Source of the DNA: an uncultured Roseovarius sp.
GTDB taxonomy: Bacteria > Pseudomonadota > Alphaproteobacteria > Rhodobacterales > Rhodobacteraceae
Direction of reading: 5' to 3'
Assembly: GCF_947489715.1 (NCBI RefSeq)
Contig: NZ_CANLER010000001.1
Coordinates: 744,001 to 808,000 of the forward strand
Length of the DNA: 64,000 bases
This document shows, one piece after another, positions 43,421-52,336 of the stretch (positions are counted from its first letter, which is position 1; each line of letters begins with the position of its first letter). A program made the translations under genes and the position numbers. A model generated the notes under the pieces. The model was not told the DNA's origin and searched no databases. It saw nothing but the letters and a program-made list of their open reading frames with translations.

Positions 43421-45490
43421 ATGCGGAATGAAAAAATCGACATACAGGCCGCGGTGCCATTGCTTTCGGCCATGCGCTGCTCGAAAGCGGATACGGATGG
43501 CAATTTTGCTTTTGCAAGACGGTTGCGTGCCGCGATCTGGGTTTATGATATTGATAATTCGCGCATTGTTTACGCAAATGTGTCGGCGTGCGATCTCTGG
43601 CAGGCCCCGGACGAGGTATCTCTGCTTCAGCGTGATCTAGCGAAAGACATGTCATCAACCGTTGCAAGTCGTTTGCGTCAGTATCAGAGCGATTTTGTTG
43701 CGCGAGATGCGATGTTCAATGAAATGTGGACTTTGTATCCAAAAGGAAAACCTACAAGCGTGATGGTTTTCTTCAGCGGTTTTCGTTTGGCCGATGGGCG
43801 CATGGCGATGCTTTGTGAAGCGGTTGGGAATGCTGAGGATGAGCCGGAAAACTTGCGTAGCGCCGAGGCACTTTTGCATACCGACGTCATGATCACCCTA
43901 TATGAAAAAAACGGACCACCACTTTACATGAACCCCGCTGCGCGCAACGCGGCTGCTGACGCACAGCAGAGTATTGCAGAGAAATTCACCCACCCGTTCG
44001 ATTACAAAAAGATGATCGAGGCGTTAGAGGCATCCGGCGAACATCGCATGGTGTCCAGCGTGTCAACAAGCACCGGTCAGCGCTGGTATGATCTGTCAGC
44101 CAAGATGTGCTCGGATGCGGTGACCGGAAAGCCCGCCATTTTGGTGACGGCTGTAGATGTGAGCGAGTTGAAAATAGCCCGCGACAAAGCACGCTATCTT
44201 GCGGACCGTGACCTACTTACCGGCTGCTACAATCGCTCATATTTGCACCAACATATGTCACGGCTTGAACAATGCAAAAGTGAGCGTGGCGCATTACTGT
44301 GTTTCGATGTGGATCATTTCAAGCAAATCAATGATCGTTTCGGCCATGAAATGGGCGATGTCGTCCTCAAGGATATTGCGGTACGGGCAAGAAGCTCAAT
44401 TCGTGAAAATGACAAACTGGTGCGATTGGGAGGGGATGAATTTGTCATTATTTTCGATGATACGCCGCCTGAGACCGAATTTGCGCCAATAGTTGAGCGC
44501 TTGCTGGAACATATTTCCCAGCCAATTATCCATGATTCAACGCGAACCTGCATTACAGTCAGCATTGGTGTCGCGACCTTCTCGCCAAAAGCGGCAGATT
44601 TTACTGCTATTATGAGGGAAGCGGATATTGCGCTTTATGCCTCAAAACAAGCGGGACGAAATCAGGTCACATTCTTCAGCGAGGAAATGGGCGTCGCGGC
44701 ATTGGCGCGTCAAAATATAGAAACCGAAATCAAGATAGCGGTGGAGCAGCGCAACTTTGTTTTGCATTTCCAGCCACGAGTCGATTTGCAAACAGGTAAA
44801 GTCGTGTCCGCAGAAGCACTTGTGCGGTGGCAACACCCGGAGCGTGGCATGATCATGCCTGATGAGTTTATTCCGATTTGTGAAGAGACTGGTATGATTG
44901 AAGATTTGGGTCAAATGGTGCTGGCGTTAGGATGCGAGCAGGCGATTGCATGGCAGCAAGAAGGTTTGGATATCCAACTTTCACTGAATATTTCTCCGAG
45001 GCAATTTGACGACCAGCGTTTGATGAAATCTTTGCAGGCGTTTTCGAAAGATATGAATTTTCCGCACGGAAAGATCGAGCTAGAAATTACCGAAAATGTA
45101 TTGATCGGCGATCTTGGACATATCGAGACTAAGCTCGAAGCAATTTCCCAAATGGGATATCGTATCGCGATCGATGATTTCGGAACTGGGTATTCGAATT
45201 TATCTTATATCTCAGAGTTTCCCTTGAATTGTTTGAAGATAGATCAATCCTTCATCAGTCAACTGCCAAAATCCGGGCCGATCATTAGTCTGATCCTGAC
45301 TTTAGCCAAACAAATTGGGGCGACTGTTGTGGCCGAAGGGGTGGAGACAGGTGATCAACTCGCATGGCTTTCGAGGCAGAATTGCGAGCAGGTTCAAGGT
45401 TATCATTTATCAAGACCTGTACCAATTGACCAATTTAGGATGGTCATGAATCAATTGAATTCGGTCACATATCCAAGCTCAAAAAATTAG
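43421..45490 (+). CDS. PAS-like/GGDEF/EAL bifunctional c-di-GMP enzyme
   Basis: This 689-residue signalling protein turns over cyclic di-GMP. The N-terminal 250 residues look like two PAS-type sensor domains. The GGDEF domain is intact (RLGGDEFVIIF near residue 336) and has the product-inhibition site RxxD as REND just upstream. The EAL domain is also intact: EALVRW near 465, NISPRQF, ELEITENVL, IAIDDFGTGYSNL, LKIDQSF, VVAEGVET and QGYHLSRP. Both activities are therefore possible. No transmembrane segment was seen. It is the last gene before the injection-system locus, about 380 bases away. Confidence 0.9.
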   Translation: MRNEKIDIQAAVPLLSAMRCSKADTDGNFAFARRLRAAIWVYDIDNSRIVYANVSACDLWQAPDEVSLLQRDLAKDMSSTVASRLRQYQSDFVARDAMFNEMWTLYPKGKPTSVMVFFSGFRLADGRMAMLCEAVGNAEDEPENLRSAEALLHTDVMITLYEKNGPPLYMNPAARNAAADAQQSIAEKFTHPFDYKKMIEALEASGEHRMVSSVSTSTGQRWYDLSAKMCSDAVTGKPAILVTAVDVSELKIARDKARYLADRDLLTGCYNRSYLHQHMSRLEQCKSERGALLCFDVDHFKQINDRFGHEMGDVVLKDIAVRARSSIRENDKLVRLGGDEFVIIFDDTPPETEFAPIVERLLEHISQPIIHDSTRTCITVSIGVATFSPKAADFTAIMREADIALYASKQAGRNQVTFFSEEMGVAALARQNIETEIKIAVEQRNFVLHFQPRVDLQTGKVVSAEALVRWQHPERGMIMPDEFIPICEETGMIEDLGQMVLALGCEQAIAWQQEGLDIQLSLNISPRQFDDQRLMKSLQAFSKDMNFPHGKIELEITENVLIGDLGHIETKLEAISQMGYRIAIDDFGTGYSNLSYISEFPLNCLKIDQSFISQLPKSGPIISLILTLAKQIGATVVAEGVETGDQLAWLSRQNCEQVQGYHLSRPVPIDQFRMVMNQLNSVTYPSSKN

Positions 45491-45873
45491 AATCGCTAAG
45501 TGTGTTCATCGCAGTGTTTCGTCAGTAAGTCGCGCGGAGAAATGCCGGGAAATAGCCCCTTGCAGTCAAAAAAGTTACGCTGGAAATTCCTGTCTGCAAA
45601 AAGAAATCCCAAATGATTTAGAGCAACAAAATAACACGTTTTAGTTGATAATGAGCATTCGCTCCTAGACGGAAGAAGGCGTGCCTAGCGCTGGAGAGTT
45701 CCAAATTTGCGAAAAATAGTAATAAAAAACTATTAATTCTAAAGATATTGTGAAATCCTCAAAGAGCAGTACAACAACCATACATTGTTTTATGATTTTT
45801 ACCGACGTAACGGAAAACCGTGCTGAGCGACCAATATTTTGATGACGGCCACCAAGTGGCTCGGGGGGGAGAA
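45491..45873. other. Intergenic region upstream of the injection-system locus
   Basis: This AT-rich 383-base gap lies between the GGDEF-EAL gene and the coiled-coil gene. It should hold the promoter of the contractile system. I saw no strong hairpin, repeat or recognisable operator. A GGGGGAG ribosome binding site precedes the ATG at 45874. Confidence 0.45.
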
Positions 45874-46809
45874 ATGGCAGAAAGCAAATCCGCAACGGCT
45901 GTTCCTGCAAATAAATCCAACAACAAAGCAAGCCACGATAAAAAGCAGGCTTCTGCCGAACAGGCACGCGCTGAAAGTAAGGCGGCCGCCATCAAAGCCG
46001 CTGAACAAAAGGACGCAGAAAATATTGCTGCAGCTCAACTGGCGCGCGCGCAGGCCGAGGCGAAATTGACGCTTGCCAAGGCGCAGGCCGAAGCGGCGCA
46101 AGCTAAGGCGAAAGATGATGCCGAAGCAAAAAGAGATGCCGCGGACGCCATCAAAAAATCTGCGGCCCAGGCTGTTAGCGACGCAAAAAAAGCGCTTGCG
46201 GATGCGCAAACGCAAGTCCAAAAATCTCTCGCTGAAATCAAGAGTGCTACAGATAAGGCTGACAGCGCCACAACAAAGGCGGCCACATCTAAGGCTGATT
46301 TTGACGCTAAAACTGCGGAGCTTGCTGCGGTACAAGCAGCCCAAAAAGCGTCTGATGATGCGGTATCTGCACTGGATGCAGCTAACAGTGACGACCTGAA
46401 GGCGGCATTGAAAGCGGCCAAAGATAACGCTTCTGAGATGGCTAAGACGCTAAAGAAAACGACAAGTGATCTGGCTGCTTCAAAAAAACAGTTAGAAAAA
46501 GATAATGCTGATCAGAAATCAGCAGAAACGGACGTAGCTGAAGCCGAAGCGGCGGCCAAAGCGGCGGAAGCTGCTGTCGCGTCTCAGCAGAAGGCGGTTG
46601 AGAAGGCGCAAGAAGCTGAGCATGCCGCCAGCGTTGCCTACGACGCAGCGTCGGTTCAGGCAAATACGGCTGAGGATACAGCCAAAGCCCAATACGAATT
46701 AGACTTGGCCAAGGCAGAAACTGATCGCGCAAACGCCGAAGCTGCTTATTACAATTCCCTTGCCGAAATCGCGGCTGCGGCATCCTGTCGAACTGTAAGC
46801 GCTACTTAG
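45874..46809 (+). CDS. Alanine/lysine-rich coiled-coil protein heading the eCIS locus
   Basis: This 311-residue protein is almost wholly predicted helix: very rich in Ala, Lys, Glu, Asp and Gln, with heptad-like repeats such as AQLARAQAEAKLTLAKAQAE and ending in AAASCRTVSAT with a single cysteine. It has no signal peptide or hydrophobic segment. The GGGGGAG ribosome site is only a few bases from the ATG at 45874; the frame is open upstream to 45820. It lies 81 bases before the sheath gene on the same strand. I recognise no family; it could be an assembly factor, a lumen protein or a cargo. The low complexity makes homology calls unsafe. Confidence 0.7.
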   Translation: MAESKSATAVPANKSNNKASHDKKQASAEQARAESKAAAIKAAEQKDAENIAAAQLARAQAEAKLTLAKAQAEAAQAKAKDDAEAKRDAADAIKKSAAQAVSDAKKALADAQTQVQKSLAEIKSATDKADSATTKAATSKADFDAKTAELAAVQAAQKASDDAVSALDAANSDDLKAALKAAKDNASEMAKTLKKTTSDLAASKKQLEKDNADQKSAETDVAEAEAAAKAAEAAVASQQKAVEKAQEAEHAASVAYDAASVQANTAEDTAKAQYELDLAKAETDRANAEAAYYNSLAEIAAAASCRTVSAT

Positions 46810-46890
46810 ATCTGGCGCTGTTTTGTCTGCCCGGTCGTCTACCGGTGCTGACCAGTCACATTCAACGGCGTCACACTTCCGGAGGTTGGT

Positions 46891-48384
46891 ATGCCACAAG
46901 AAAAAACACCAGGCGTTTACATTGACGAGAAAAATGCGTTTCCAAATTCGGTGGTCGAGGTGCCAACTGCGGTTCCGGCCTTTGTTGGATATACCGAGAC
47001 AGCATTGCGTGGCACACAGAATGTCACAAACGTCCCTGTCCGCCTGACATCCTTGGCAGAGTTTCATACGATTTACGGTTTTGGCCCTGCACCCGTATAT
47101 CAGTTCAAACTCGGTGATGACGGCACGCCAGAGTTGACTGCGGAAGAAGATACTTTATTCAATCTTTATAACGGGATGCGGCTTTTCTTTAACAACGGCG
47201 GCGGTCCCTGCTGGATCGTTTCTGTCGGCAGCTACAAGCCTGAACCCAAAGACCCGGATGCCTTTGGCCCAAAGGTCTGGGACGCCTTGTCTAAAGAACC
47301 TGAACCCACAATGATTGTAATGCCAGACGCGGTTCTGATGGCCTCGCCCGCTGACTACAAGAATGTCTGCGACGCGGGCTTTAATCATTGCATAGCCATG
47401 AAAAGCCGGGTGATGATCCTCGATATTTACCAGGGTTTTCGCCCCCGTAATGACCCGGACGGTATAGATGTGATCAGCGATCCCAAGGTTGGTTTTCGCC
47501 AACTTTTCGAGAATGATAAGATGAGCTATGGCGCGGCCTATTACCCGTGGATCAATACCAATATATTCAGCGGCTCCGACGCGACCTATCTGAACATTCT
47601 CAAAGACAACCGCGCTGCACTTGGGGCCCATGTAACGGATGAATTCAAGGGAGCATCGGATAGTGTCAAGGCCGGGGTTCAAAAACTGATCGGCGAAATG
47701 ACTGGTGATGATGTCAGCGATGCGACGGTCAAACGCACTCACGAAGCGCTTTTTGCGATCTCGGGCAACTACAAGAAAGTGATGGAAGACGTTCTGGACA
47801 AGCTTAACCTGATGCCTCCCGCTGCCGCGATGGCTGGTGTTTATACACGGACGGATAACGAAATCGGTGTTTGGAAAGCGCCTGCGAATACCGGCATTTC
47901 CTCTGTCATGTCGCCCGCGGTGACGATCAGCAACGAAGAGCAGGAAGATCTGAATGTTCCGCTGGATGGAAAGGCGGTCAACGCGATCCGTTCCTTCCTT
48001 GGCCGCGGCGTGTTGGTTTGGGGCGCGCGGACACTTGACGGGAACAGCCAGGACTGGCGCTACGTGAACGTGCGGCGCACCATGATTATGCTGGAGCAGT
48101 CCATCGCGATCGCCGCTGAGGCATATGTTTTTGCGCCGAACGATGCCTCCACATGGACAACCGTTCGCACGATGATCGAGAATTTCCTTAATAATCAATG
48201 GAAATCTGGTGCACTTGCAGGGGCGACACCCCCTGAGGCCTATCAAGTCGACGTGGGTCTTGGGTCAACAATGACCGGCAATGATATTCTGGATGGGTAC
48301 ATGCGCATCACCGTGAAGGTGGCGATCACACGCCCAGCTGAGTTCATCGTCATCACATTCCAGCAAAAAATGCAGACATCCTGA
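46891..48384 (+). CDS. Contractile injection system sheath protein (Afp2-4/gp18-like)
   Basis: This 497-residue phage-tail-sheath-family protein starts PQEKTPGVYIDEKNAFP, the typical sheath N-terminus that links to neighbouring subunits. AVPAFVGYTETA follows, and the conserved C-terminal half contains FLGRGVLVWGARTLDGNSQDWRYVNVRR and ends IVITFQQKM (partial quotes: GRGVLVWGARTLDG, DWRYVNVRR). An insertion domain covers about residues 80-330. Sheaths polymerise around the tube and contract to drive it forward. This locus seems to have one sheath gene, while Serratia Afp and Photorhabdus PVC have several. GGAGG lies 9 bases before the ATG. Confidence 0.95.
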   Translation: MPQEKTPGVYIDEKNAFPNSVVEVPTAVPAFVGYTETALRGTQNVTNVPVRLTSLAEFHTIYGFGPAPVYQFKLGDDGTPELTAEEDTLFNLYNGMRLFFNNGGGPCWIVSVGSYKPEPKDPDAFGPKVWDALSKEPEPTMIVMPDAVLMASPADYKNVCDAGFNHCIAMKSRVMILDIYQGFRPRNDPDGIDVISDPKVGFRQLFENDKMSYGAAYYPWINTNIFSGSDATYLNILKDNRAALGAHVTDEFKGASDSVKAGVQKLIGEMTGDDVSDATVKRTHEALFAISGNYKKVMEDVLDKLNLMPPAAAMAGVYTRTDNEIGVWKAPANTGISSVMSPAVTISNEEQEDLNVPLDGKAVNAIRSFLGRGVLVWGARTLDGNSQDWRYVNVRRTMIMLEQSIAIAAEAYVFAPNDASTWTTVRTMIENFLNNQWKSGALAGATPPEAYQVDVGLGSTMTGNDILDGYMRITVKVAITRPAEFIVITFQQKMQTS

Positions 48385-48408
48385 GCGAACGTGTAGGGGA
48401 GAAAAACA

Positions 48409-48870
48409 ATGGCCGATGAAGGTGATAAGCAAGGTTCAACATGGCCGATGCCGAAATTCTATTTCAGCGTCAATCTGGGCGATCCTGGTCAGATTCCATT
48501 TCAGGAAGTGACCGGGCTCGACACTGAATCCGAACCAATTCAATACCGTGCGGGTGACAACAAAGCGTTCAACGTCATCAAGATGCCGGGTTTGATCAAG
48601 TCTGGTAACGTAACGCTTAAGAAAGGTATTTTCGTTAATGATAACCGTTTCTGGAAATGGTTTGAGAACATCAAGATGAACCTGATCAAGCGCCAGTCCG
48701 TGACCATCAGTCTGCTTGATCTGGAAGCCAAGCCAACCATGGTCTGGAAACTCGCCAACGCCTTTCCAACCAAGATTGTCGGCACGGATTTGAAATCCGA
48801 TGGCAACGAAGTAGCCGTGGAAACGCTTGAATTGGCACATGAGAAACTGACGATCGAAAACGGTAAATAG
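48409..48870 (+). CDS. eCIS inner tube protein 1 (gp19/Hcp-like)
   Basis: This 153-residue protein is of the phage-tail-tube (gp19-like) family. The pattern FYFSVNLGDPGQIPFQEVTGLDTE is near residue 17, followed by PGLIKSGNVTLKKGIFVND and, near the C-terminus, AVETLELAHEKLTI. The hexameric rings stack to form the hollow tube that carries cargo and is pushed out by sheath contraction. It lies 24 bases downstream of the sheath gene and 5 bases upstream of a paralogous tube gene, as in Afp1/Afp5. Confidence 0.93.
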   Translation: MADEGDKQGSTWPMPKFYFSVNLGDPGQIPFQEVTGLDTESEPIQYRAGDNKAFNVIKMPGLIKSGNVTLKKGIFVNDNRFWKWFENIKMNLIKRQSVTISLLDLEAKPTMVWKLANAFPTKIVGTDLKSDGNEVAVETLELAHEKLTIENGK

Positions 48871-48875
48871 GGTTA

Positions 48876-49358
48876 ATGTCCTACTATCCACCGGTCGCAT
48901 TCTCATTTTCGGTGCGGGTTTCCGGCAACCGGGCGGATGTTGATCAGGGGTTCCAGGAAGTTAGCGGGCTGGATGCCGAGCGGATTTCGACCGAGCTGGA
49001 AGAAGGAGGTGAAAACCGTTTTACGCATAAGCTTCCGGGCCATGTGAAATCCAAAAATCTTGTTTTGAAGCGCGGTATCGTTCTGGCCAGCTCGCCCTTG
49101 TTCAAATGGTGTAAGGATACGCTTGAGAGCGACATGACAAAGCCGATCAAGACACAATCGCTGACGGTTTCCTTACTTGATCAAAAACAAAAGCCCTTAA
49201 TGACGTGGGCCATATCCAATGCATGGCCCGTCAAATGGAATATTGGTGCGTTCAATGCAGTCAAAAATGAAATCGCTGTCGAAACGATGGAGCTTGCTTA
49301 CACCCAAAGCGTCCGCAAGGTGAACCAGATGCAGAAAGTGCCAAACCTGCCAAAATAA
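48876..49358 (+). CDS. eCIS inner tube protein 2 (baseplate-proximal type)
   Basis: This second tube-family protein (160 residues) is a paralogue of the first: FSFSVRVSGNRADVDQGFQEVSGLDAE, then HKLPGHVKSKNLVLKRGIVLASS and AVETMELAYTQSVR (each quoted in part). The two share the same motif order but differ considerably. In Afp-type particles a distinct tube protein forms the initiating ring on the spike; this one is the likely equivalent. The acidic insert TELEEGGEN near residue 40 and the basic tail RKVNQMQKVPNLPK are its special parts. Confidence 0.9.
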   Translation: MSYYPPVAFSFSVRVSGNRADVDQGFQEVSGLDAERISTELEEGGENRFTHKLPGHVKSKNLVLKRGIVLASSPLFKWCKDTLESDMTKPIKTQSLTVSLLDQKQKPLMTWAISNAWPVKWNIGAFNAVKNEIAVETMELAYTQSVRKVNQMQKVPNLPK

Positions 49359-49390
49359 CCATCGATTCAGTTTGCATGTGAGGGGGAGAA

Positions 49391-49561
49391 ATGCCGGTTG
49401 AAATTCGCGAAGTCGTATTACGGGCGCGTGTTGTAGATAAAGATACTGACCCAGCTCGCAACGAAGAGACGGCCTTCGATCCTGATCAGTTGAAAGAGGA
49501 AATCCTTGCGACATGCGAAAGAATGATCCGTGATGAGTTGTCGCGCGGTCGAAGACGTTAG
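49391..49561 (+). CDS. DUF5908-like small eCIS protein
   Basis: This 56-residue protein starts MPVEIREVVLRARV, which fits the small DUF5908 family (start MPIEIREL-like) found between tube and LysM genes in eCIS loci, the place of Afp6. The C-terminal half is helical and ends in a basic tail (SRGRRR). The ATG has GGGGGAG a few bases upstream. It ends 13 bases before the LysM-type gene. Function is unknown; the position is conserved. Confidence 0.8.
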   Translation: MPVEIREVVLRARVVDKDTDPARNEETAFDPDQLKEEILATCERMIRDELSRGRRR

Positions 49562-49574
49562 GAGGCCGTAAACC

Positions 49575-50237
49575 ATGCTGTCTAAGCTAAAAATTATAGC
49601 CTATTCCGATAACGAGCTCCGTTCGAAAACCGGTGACTATACGCTTCAAATCAACCCTAAGACGGTGACCCATAGCCACAGCTCCAGCTTTTCTCCGGCC
49701 AAGGGAAGTGACGCGGCCGGCACGATCCTGAAGTTCCATACCCAAAAACCGCAGGAAATGTCTTTTGACTTTGTGATCGACACGACGGGCGTTGTGCCCG
49801 GCGCAAAAAGCGTAGCGTCTGAAATAGAAAAGTTCCGCAATATCGCCTATACATTTCAGGGGAAAATCCACAGCCCCAACTACCTCAAAATCATATGGGG
49901 CGGGCTGGCGTTCAAATGTATGTTGACACGTCTCAATATCGCCTACCAGCTTTTCGCACCCACCGGCAAACCCTTGCGCGCCAAGCTTTCCGTGGGTTTC
50001 CGCCAACATCAAACACCAGAAGACCTTACGCGGAGAGCGGACAAGAAATCAGCAGATCTGACACATTTCGACATTGCAACGACCGGAATGACATTACCGC
50101 TGATGGCCTACCGGGTCTATGACAGGCCAGATTTATACGTTGAGGTCGCGCGCGCGAATGACCTTAATGATCTGGTTCATCTGACCGCCGGCCAGTCTGT
50201 TCGTTTCCCACCCTACGAGGAGACGGCGGATGCCTGA
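49575..50237 (+). CDS. Baseplate adaptor with LysM-like C-terminus (Afp7/gp53-like)
   Basis: This 220-residue protein is the equivalent of Afp7. The N-terminal part (residues 1-150) begins LSKLKIIAYSDNELRSKTGDY and contains QINPKTVTHSHSSSFS. The C-terminal part looks like a LysM domain: RPDLYVEVARANDLNDLVHLTAGQSVRFPP (partial: YVEVARANDLNDL, then GQSVRFPP). In these machines it links the tube-initiating ring and baseplate. GGAGG is upstream, and its stop overlaps the next start by 8 bases. Confidence 0.85.
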   Translation: MLSKLKIIAYSDNELRSKTGDYTLQINPKTVTHSHSSSFSPAKGSDAAGTILKFHTQKPQEMSFDFVIDTTGVVPGAKSVASEIEKFRNIAYTFQGKIHSPNYLKIIWGGLAFKCMLTRLNIAYQLFAPTGKPLRAKLSVGFRQHQTPEDLTRRADKKSADLTHFDIATTGMTLPLMAYRVYDRPDLYVEVARANDLNDLVHLTAGQSVRFPPYEETADA

Positions 50238-52017
50238 AAGCGTTTGGAAACCCGACGCTGATCTTGTCACCGTCGAAGTGAGCGTGAACGGGACGCGTAT
50301 CCCCGATACGTATCTTGTCAGCGCCATCGAAACCGAGCACGCCATAAACCGCGTCGCAAATGCGGTTGTTAACATCGCGGATGGAAGCCGGGTCGAAACG
50401 GATTTTGCAGCCAGCTCAAGCAGTGATTTCGAACCCGGTGCTGAGATCGAAATCAAAGCGGGATATCACGTCAAGAACCAGACGGTTTTCAAAGGCATCA
50501 TAACTGGCCAAAGCTTGCGCGTAGATACCTCGGGACGGTCGAATTTACGCGTCTTGTGTCGGGACAAGGCAGTCAAACTGACGATAACGCGCAACGCCGC
50601 ACAGTATTACGAAATGTCTGATAGTGATGTCATCCAGAAGATCCTGAGTGATGCAGGTCTTGAGGCGAGCGTTTCTTCGACTAGTGCTACCTTACCCCAA
50701 CAAGGTCGCACCCATGCAACAGATTGGGACTTTATCTTGGCGCGAGCTGAGGTGAACGGCCAGTTGGTAATGGCCCAGAACGGTAAAGTGTCGGTGGCGC
50801 CCCCCAAATTCGATAGTCCTGTGTTCACTGCGGAATACGGGTCAACAATAGTGGACGTGGATCTTTCGCTTGATGCGACAGATCAGTTGAGTGACGTCAA
50901 GACAGAAGCGTGGGATCCTAAAACCCAAGCTGTCATTTCGGGCAATTCGACAGAGCCTAATACGAATGCTCAGGGCAATCTGAGCGGCAAGAAGCTCTCT
51001 GAAGTGCTTTCACTGGGTACTTCAGTTTTGCTCAGTCAGGGACCTCAAACATCAGAGGCGCTAACAAGTTGGGCCAGTGCGCGACTTTTGAAATCCCGGT
51101 TGTCACGCATTCGAGGCCGGATCACCACGCCGGGTAATGCAGGACTGGCAATCGGCACTCAGATTAACCTTGCTGGCTTGGGCAAGAAATTTGACGGCGA
51201 TGCCTATATCACAGGCGTGCGTCATCAACTAGCTGACGGAGATTGGAGCTCTGAACTTCAGTTCGGTCTGTCATCAAGTTGGTTTACGGATATCAATCGC
51301 GATGTCAGCCCTGCCCCGGCAGCAAGCCTAAGGCCTGGAGCTTCGGGTCTTGAAATAGCGGTCGTTCTAAAAACAGATGAAGATCCCGAAGGGGAAAGGC
51401 GCATAAAGGTCTCTCTTCCCCTGCGCACAGATGGCAATCAGGGGATTTGGGTCCGTATTGTCAGCCCTTATGCGACGAAAAACGCAGGTATAGAGTTTCT
51501 CCCTGAAATCGGAGATGAAGTTGTTCTGGGGTTCTTAAACGGTGACCCGGACGCGGCAATCATGTTGGGCTCATTGCATTCAAGTTCCCGCCCTGCCCCA
51601 ATCGAGCCGGATGCTGAAAATACTATCAAGACAATCGTTACCCGTGCCCAGCACAAGGTAAGTTTTGATGATGACAAAAAGATAATCACCGTAGAAACCC
51701 CCGGCGGCCATTCAATTGTCATGAGTGACGAGGGCAAATCAGTCACGGTTACCGATTCAAATGCCAACAAGCTGGAAATGGCCGAAGGCGGGATCACCAT
51801 GACATCACCCAAAGACATCACGATCACTGCAGATGGTTCGGTTGCGATCAAAGGGACAAGTGGTGTTGACGTTTCTTCACCCGCAGATGTTAGCGTCAAG
51901 GGTTCGAATGTCAGCGTGAACGCAGATATCGGGTTCACCGCGCAGGGCAACGCCACGGCTGAACTATCGTCTTCGGGCGAGACCAGCGTTCAGGGCTCCA
52001 TGGTCATGATCAATTAA
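50230..52017 (+). CDS. VgrG-like spike/hub protein (Afp8-like)
   Basis: This 595-residue trimeric spike protein fuses gp27- and gp5-like parts. The hub region covers residues about 10-350 (TVFKGIITGQSLRVD, WDFILARAEVNGQLV, FDGDAYITGVRHQLADGDW). The OB-fold domain follows around 375-460 (GIWVRIVSPYATKNAGIEFLPEIGDEVVLGFLNGDPD, quoted in part: FLPEIGDEVVLGFLNGDPD). A C-terminal beta-helix is made of short repeats such as KDITITADGSVAIKGTSG. No extra effector domain is fused. It overlaps the LysM gene by 8 bases and is followed by the PAAR gene. Confidence 0.94.
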   Translation: MPESVWKPDADLVTVEVSVNGTRIPDTYLVSAIETEHAINRVANAVVNIADGSRVETDFAASSSSDFEPGAEIEIKAGYHVKNQTVFKGIITGQSLRVDTSGRSNLRVLCRDKAVKLTITRNAAQYYEMSDSDVIQKILSDAGLEASVSSTSATLPQQGRTHATDWDFILARAEVNGQLVMAQNGKVSVAPPKFDSPVFTAEYGSTIVDVDLSLDATDQLSDVKTEAWDPKTQAVISGNSTEPNTNAQGNLSGKKLSEVLSLGTSVLLSQGPQTSEALTSWASARLLKSRLSRIRGRITTPGNAGLAIGTQINLAGLGKKFDGDAYITGVRHQLADGDWSSELQFGLSSSWFTDINRDVSPAPAASLRPGASGLEIAVVLKTDEDPEGERRIKVSLPLRTDGNQGIWVRIVSPYATKNAGIEFLPEIGDEVVLGFLNGDPDAAIMLGSLHSSSRPAPIEPDAENTIKTIVTRAQHKVSFDDDKKIITVETPGGHSIVMSDEGKSVTVTDSNANKLEMAEGGITMTSPKDITITADGSVAIKGTSGVDVSSPADVSVKGSNVSVNADIGFTAQGNATAELSSSGETSVQGSMVMIN

Positions 52018-52030
52018 GGAGGGATATCGC

Positions 52031-52330
52031 ATGCCGCCAGCTGCAAGATTAACTGATATGCATACTTGTCCGATGGTGACCCCCGGACTGCCGCCTGTGC
52101 CCCATGTAGGCGGTCCAATCGTCGGTCCGGGTGTTCCCAACGTTCTGATCGAAAAGTTTCCCGCGTCAGTGCTGGGCGATATGGCAACTTGCGTCGGCCC
52201 ACCGGATTCAATCATCAAAGGGTCTGCCACCGTTATGATCTCGAGGCGTCCGGCGGCGCGGATCGGCGATACAACTGCGCATGGCGGGGTTATCGTGGCA
52301 GGCGCACCGACCGTGATCGTTGGGGGATAA
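52031..52330 (+). CDS. PAAR-domain spike tip protein
   Basis: This 99-residue PAAR protein forms the sharp cap of the spike. It starts MPPAARLTDMHTCP and carries the typical metal-binding His/Cys (DMHTCP near residue 9, then GDMATCVGPPDSIIKGSATVMISRRPAARIGDTTAHGGV, quoted in part: MATCVGPPDS, RRPAARIGDTTAHGG). GGAGG lies just upstream. No toxin domain is fused. It lies between spike and gp25-like genes, as Afp10 does. Confidence 0.93.
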   Translation: MPPAARLTDMHTCPMVTPGLPPVPHVGGPIVGPGVPNVLIEKFPASVLGDMATCVGPPDSIIKGSATVMISRRPAARIGDTTAHGGVIVAGAPTVIVGG

Positions 52331-52336
52331 GTGGTA

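Noticed and set aside
45799..46421. Two long minus-strand frames opposite the coiled-coil gene
   Set aside because: They are mirror readings of an alanine-rich repetitive gene; the plus frame has the ribosome site and the biased helix-like composition.
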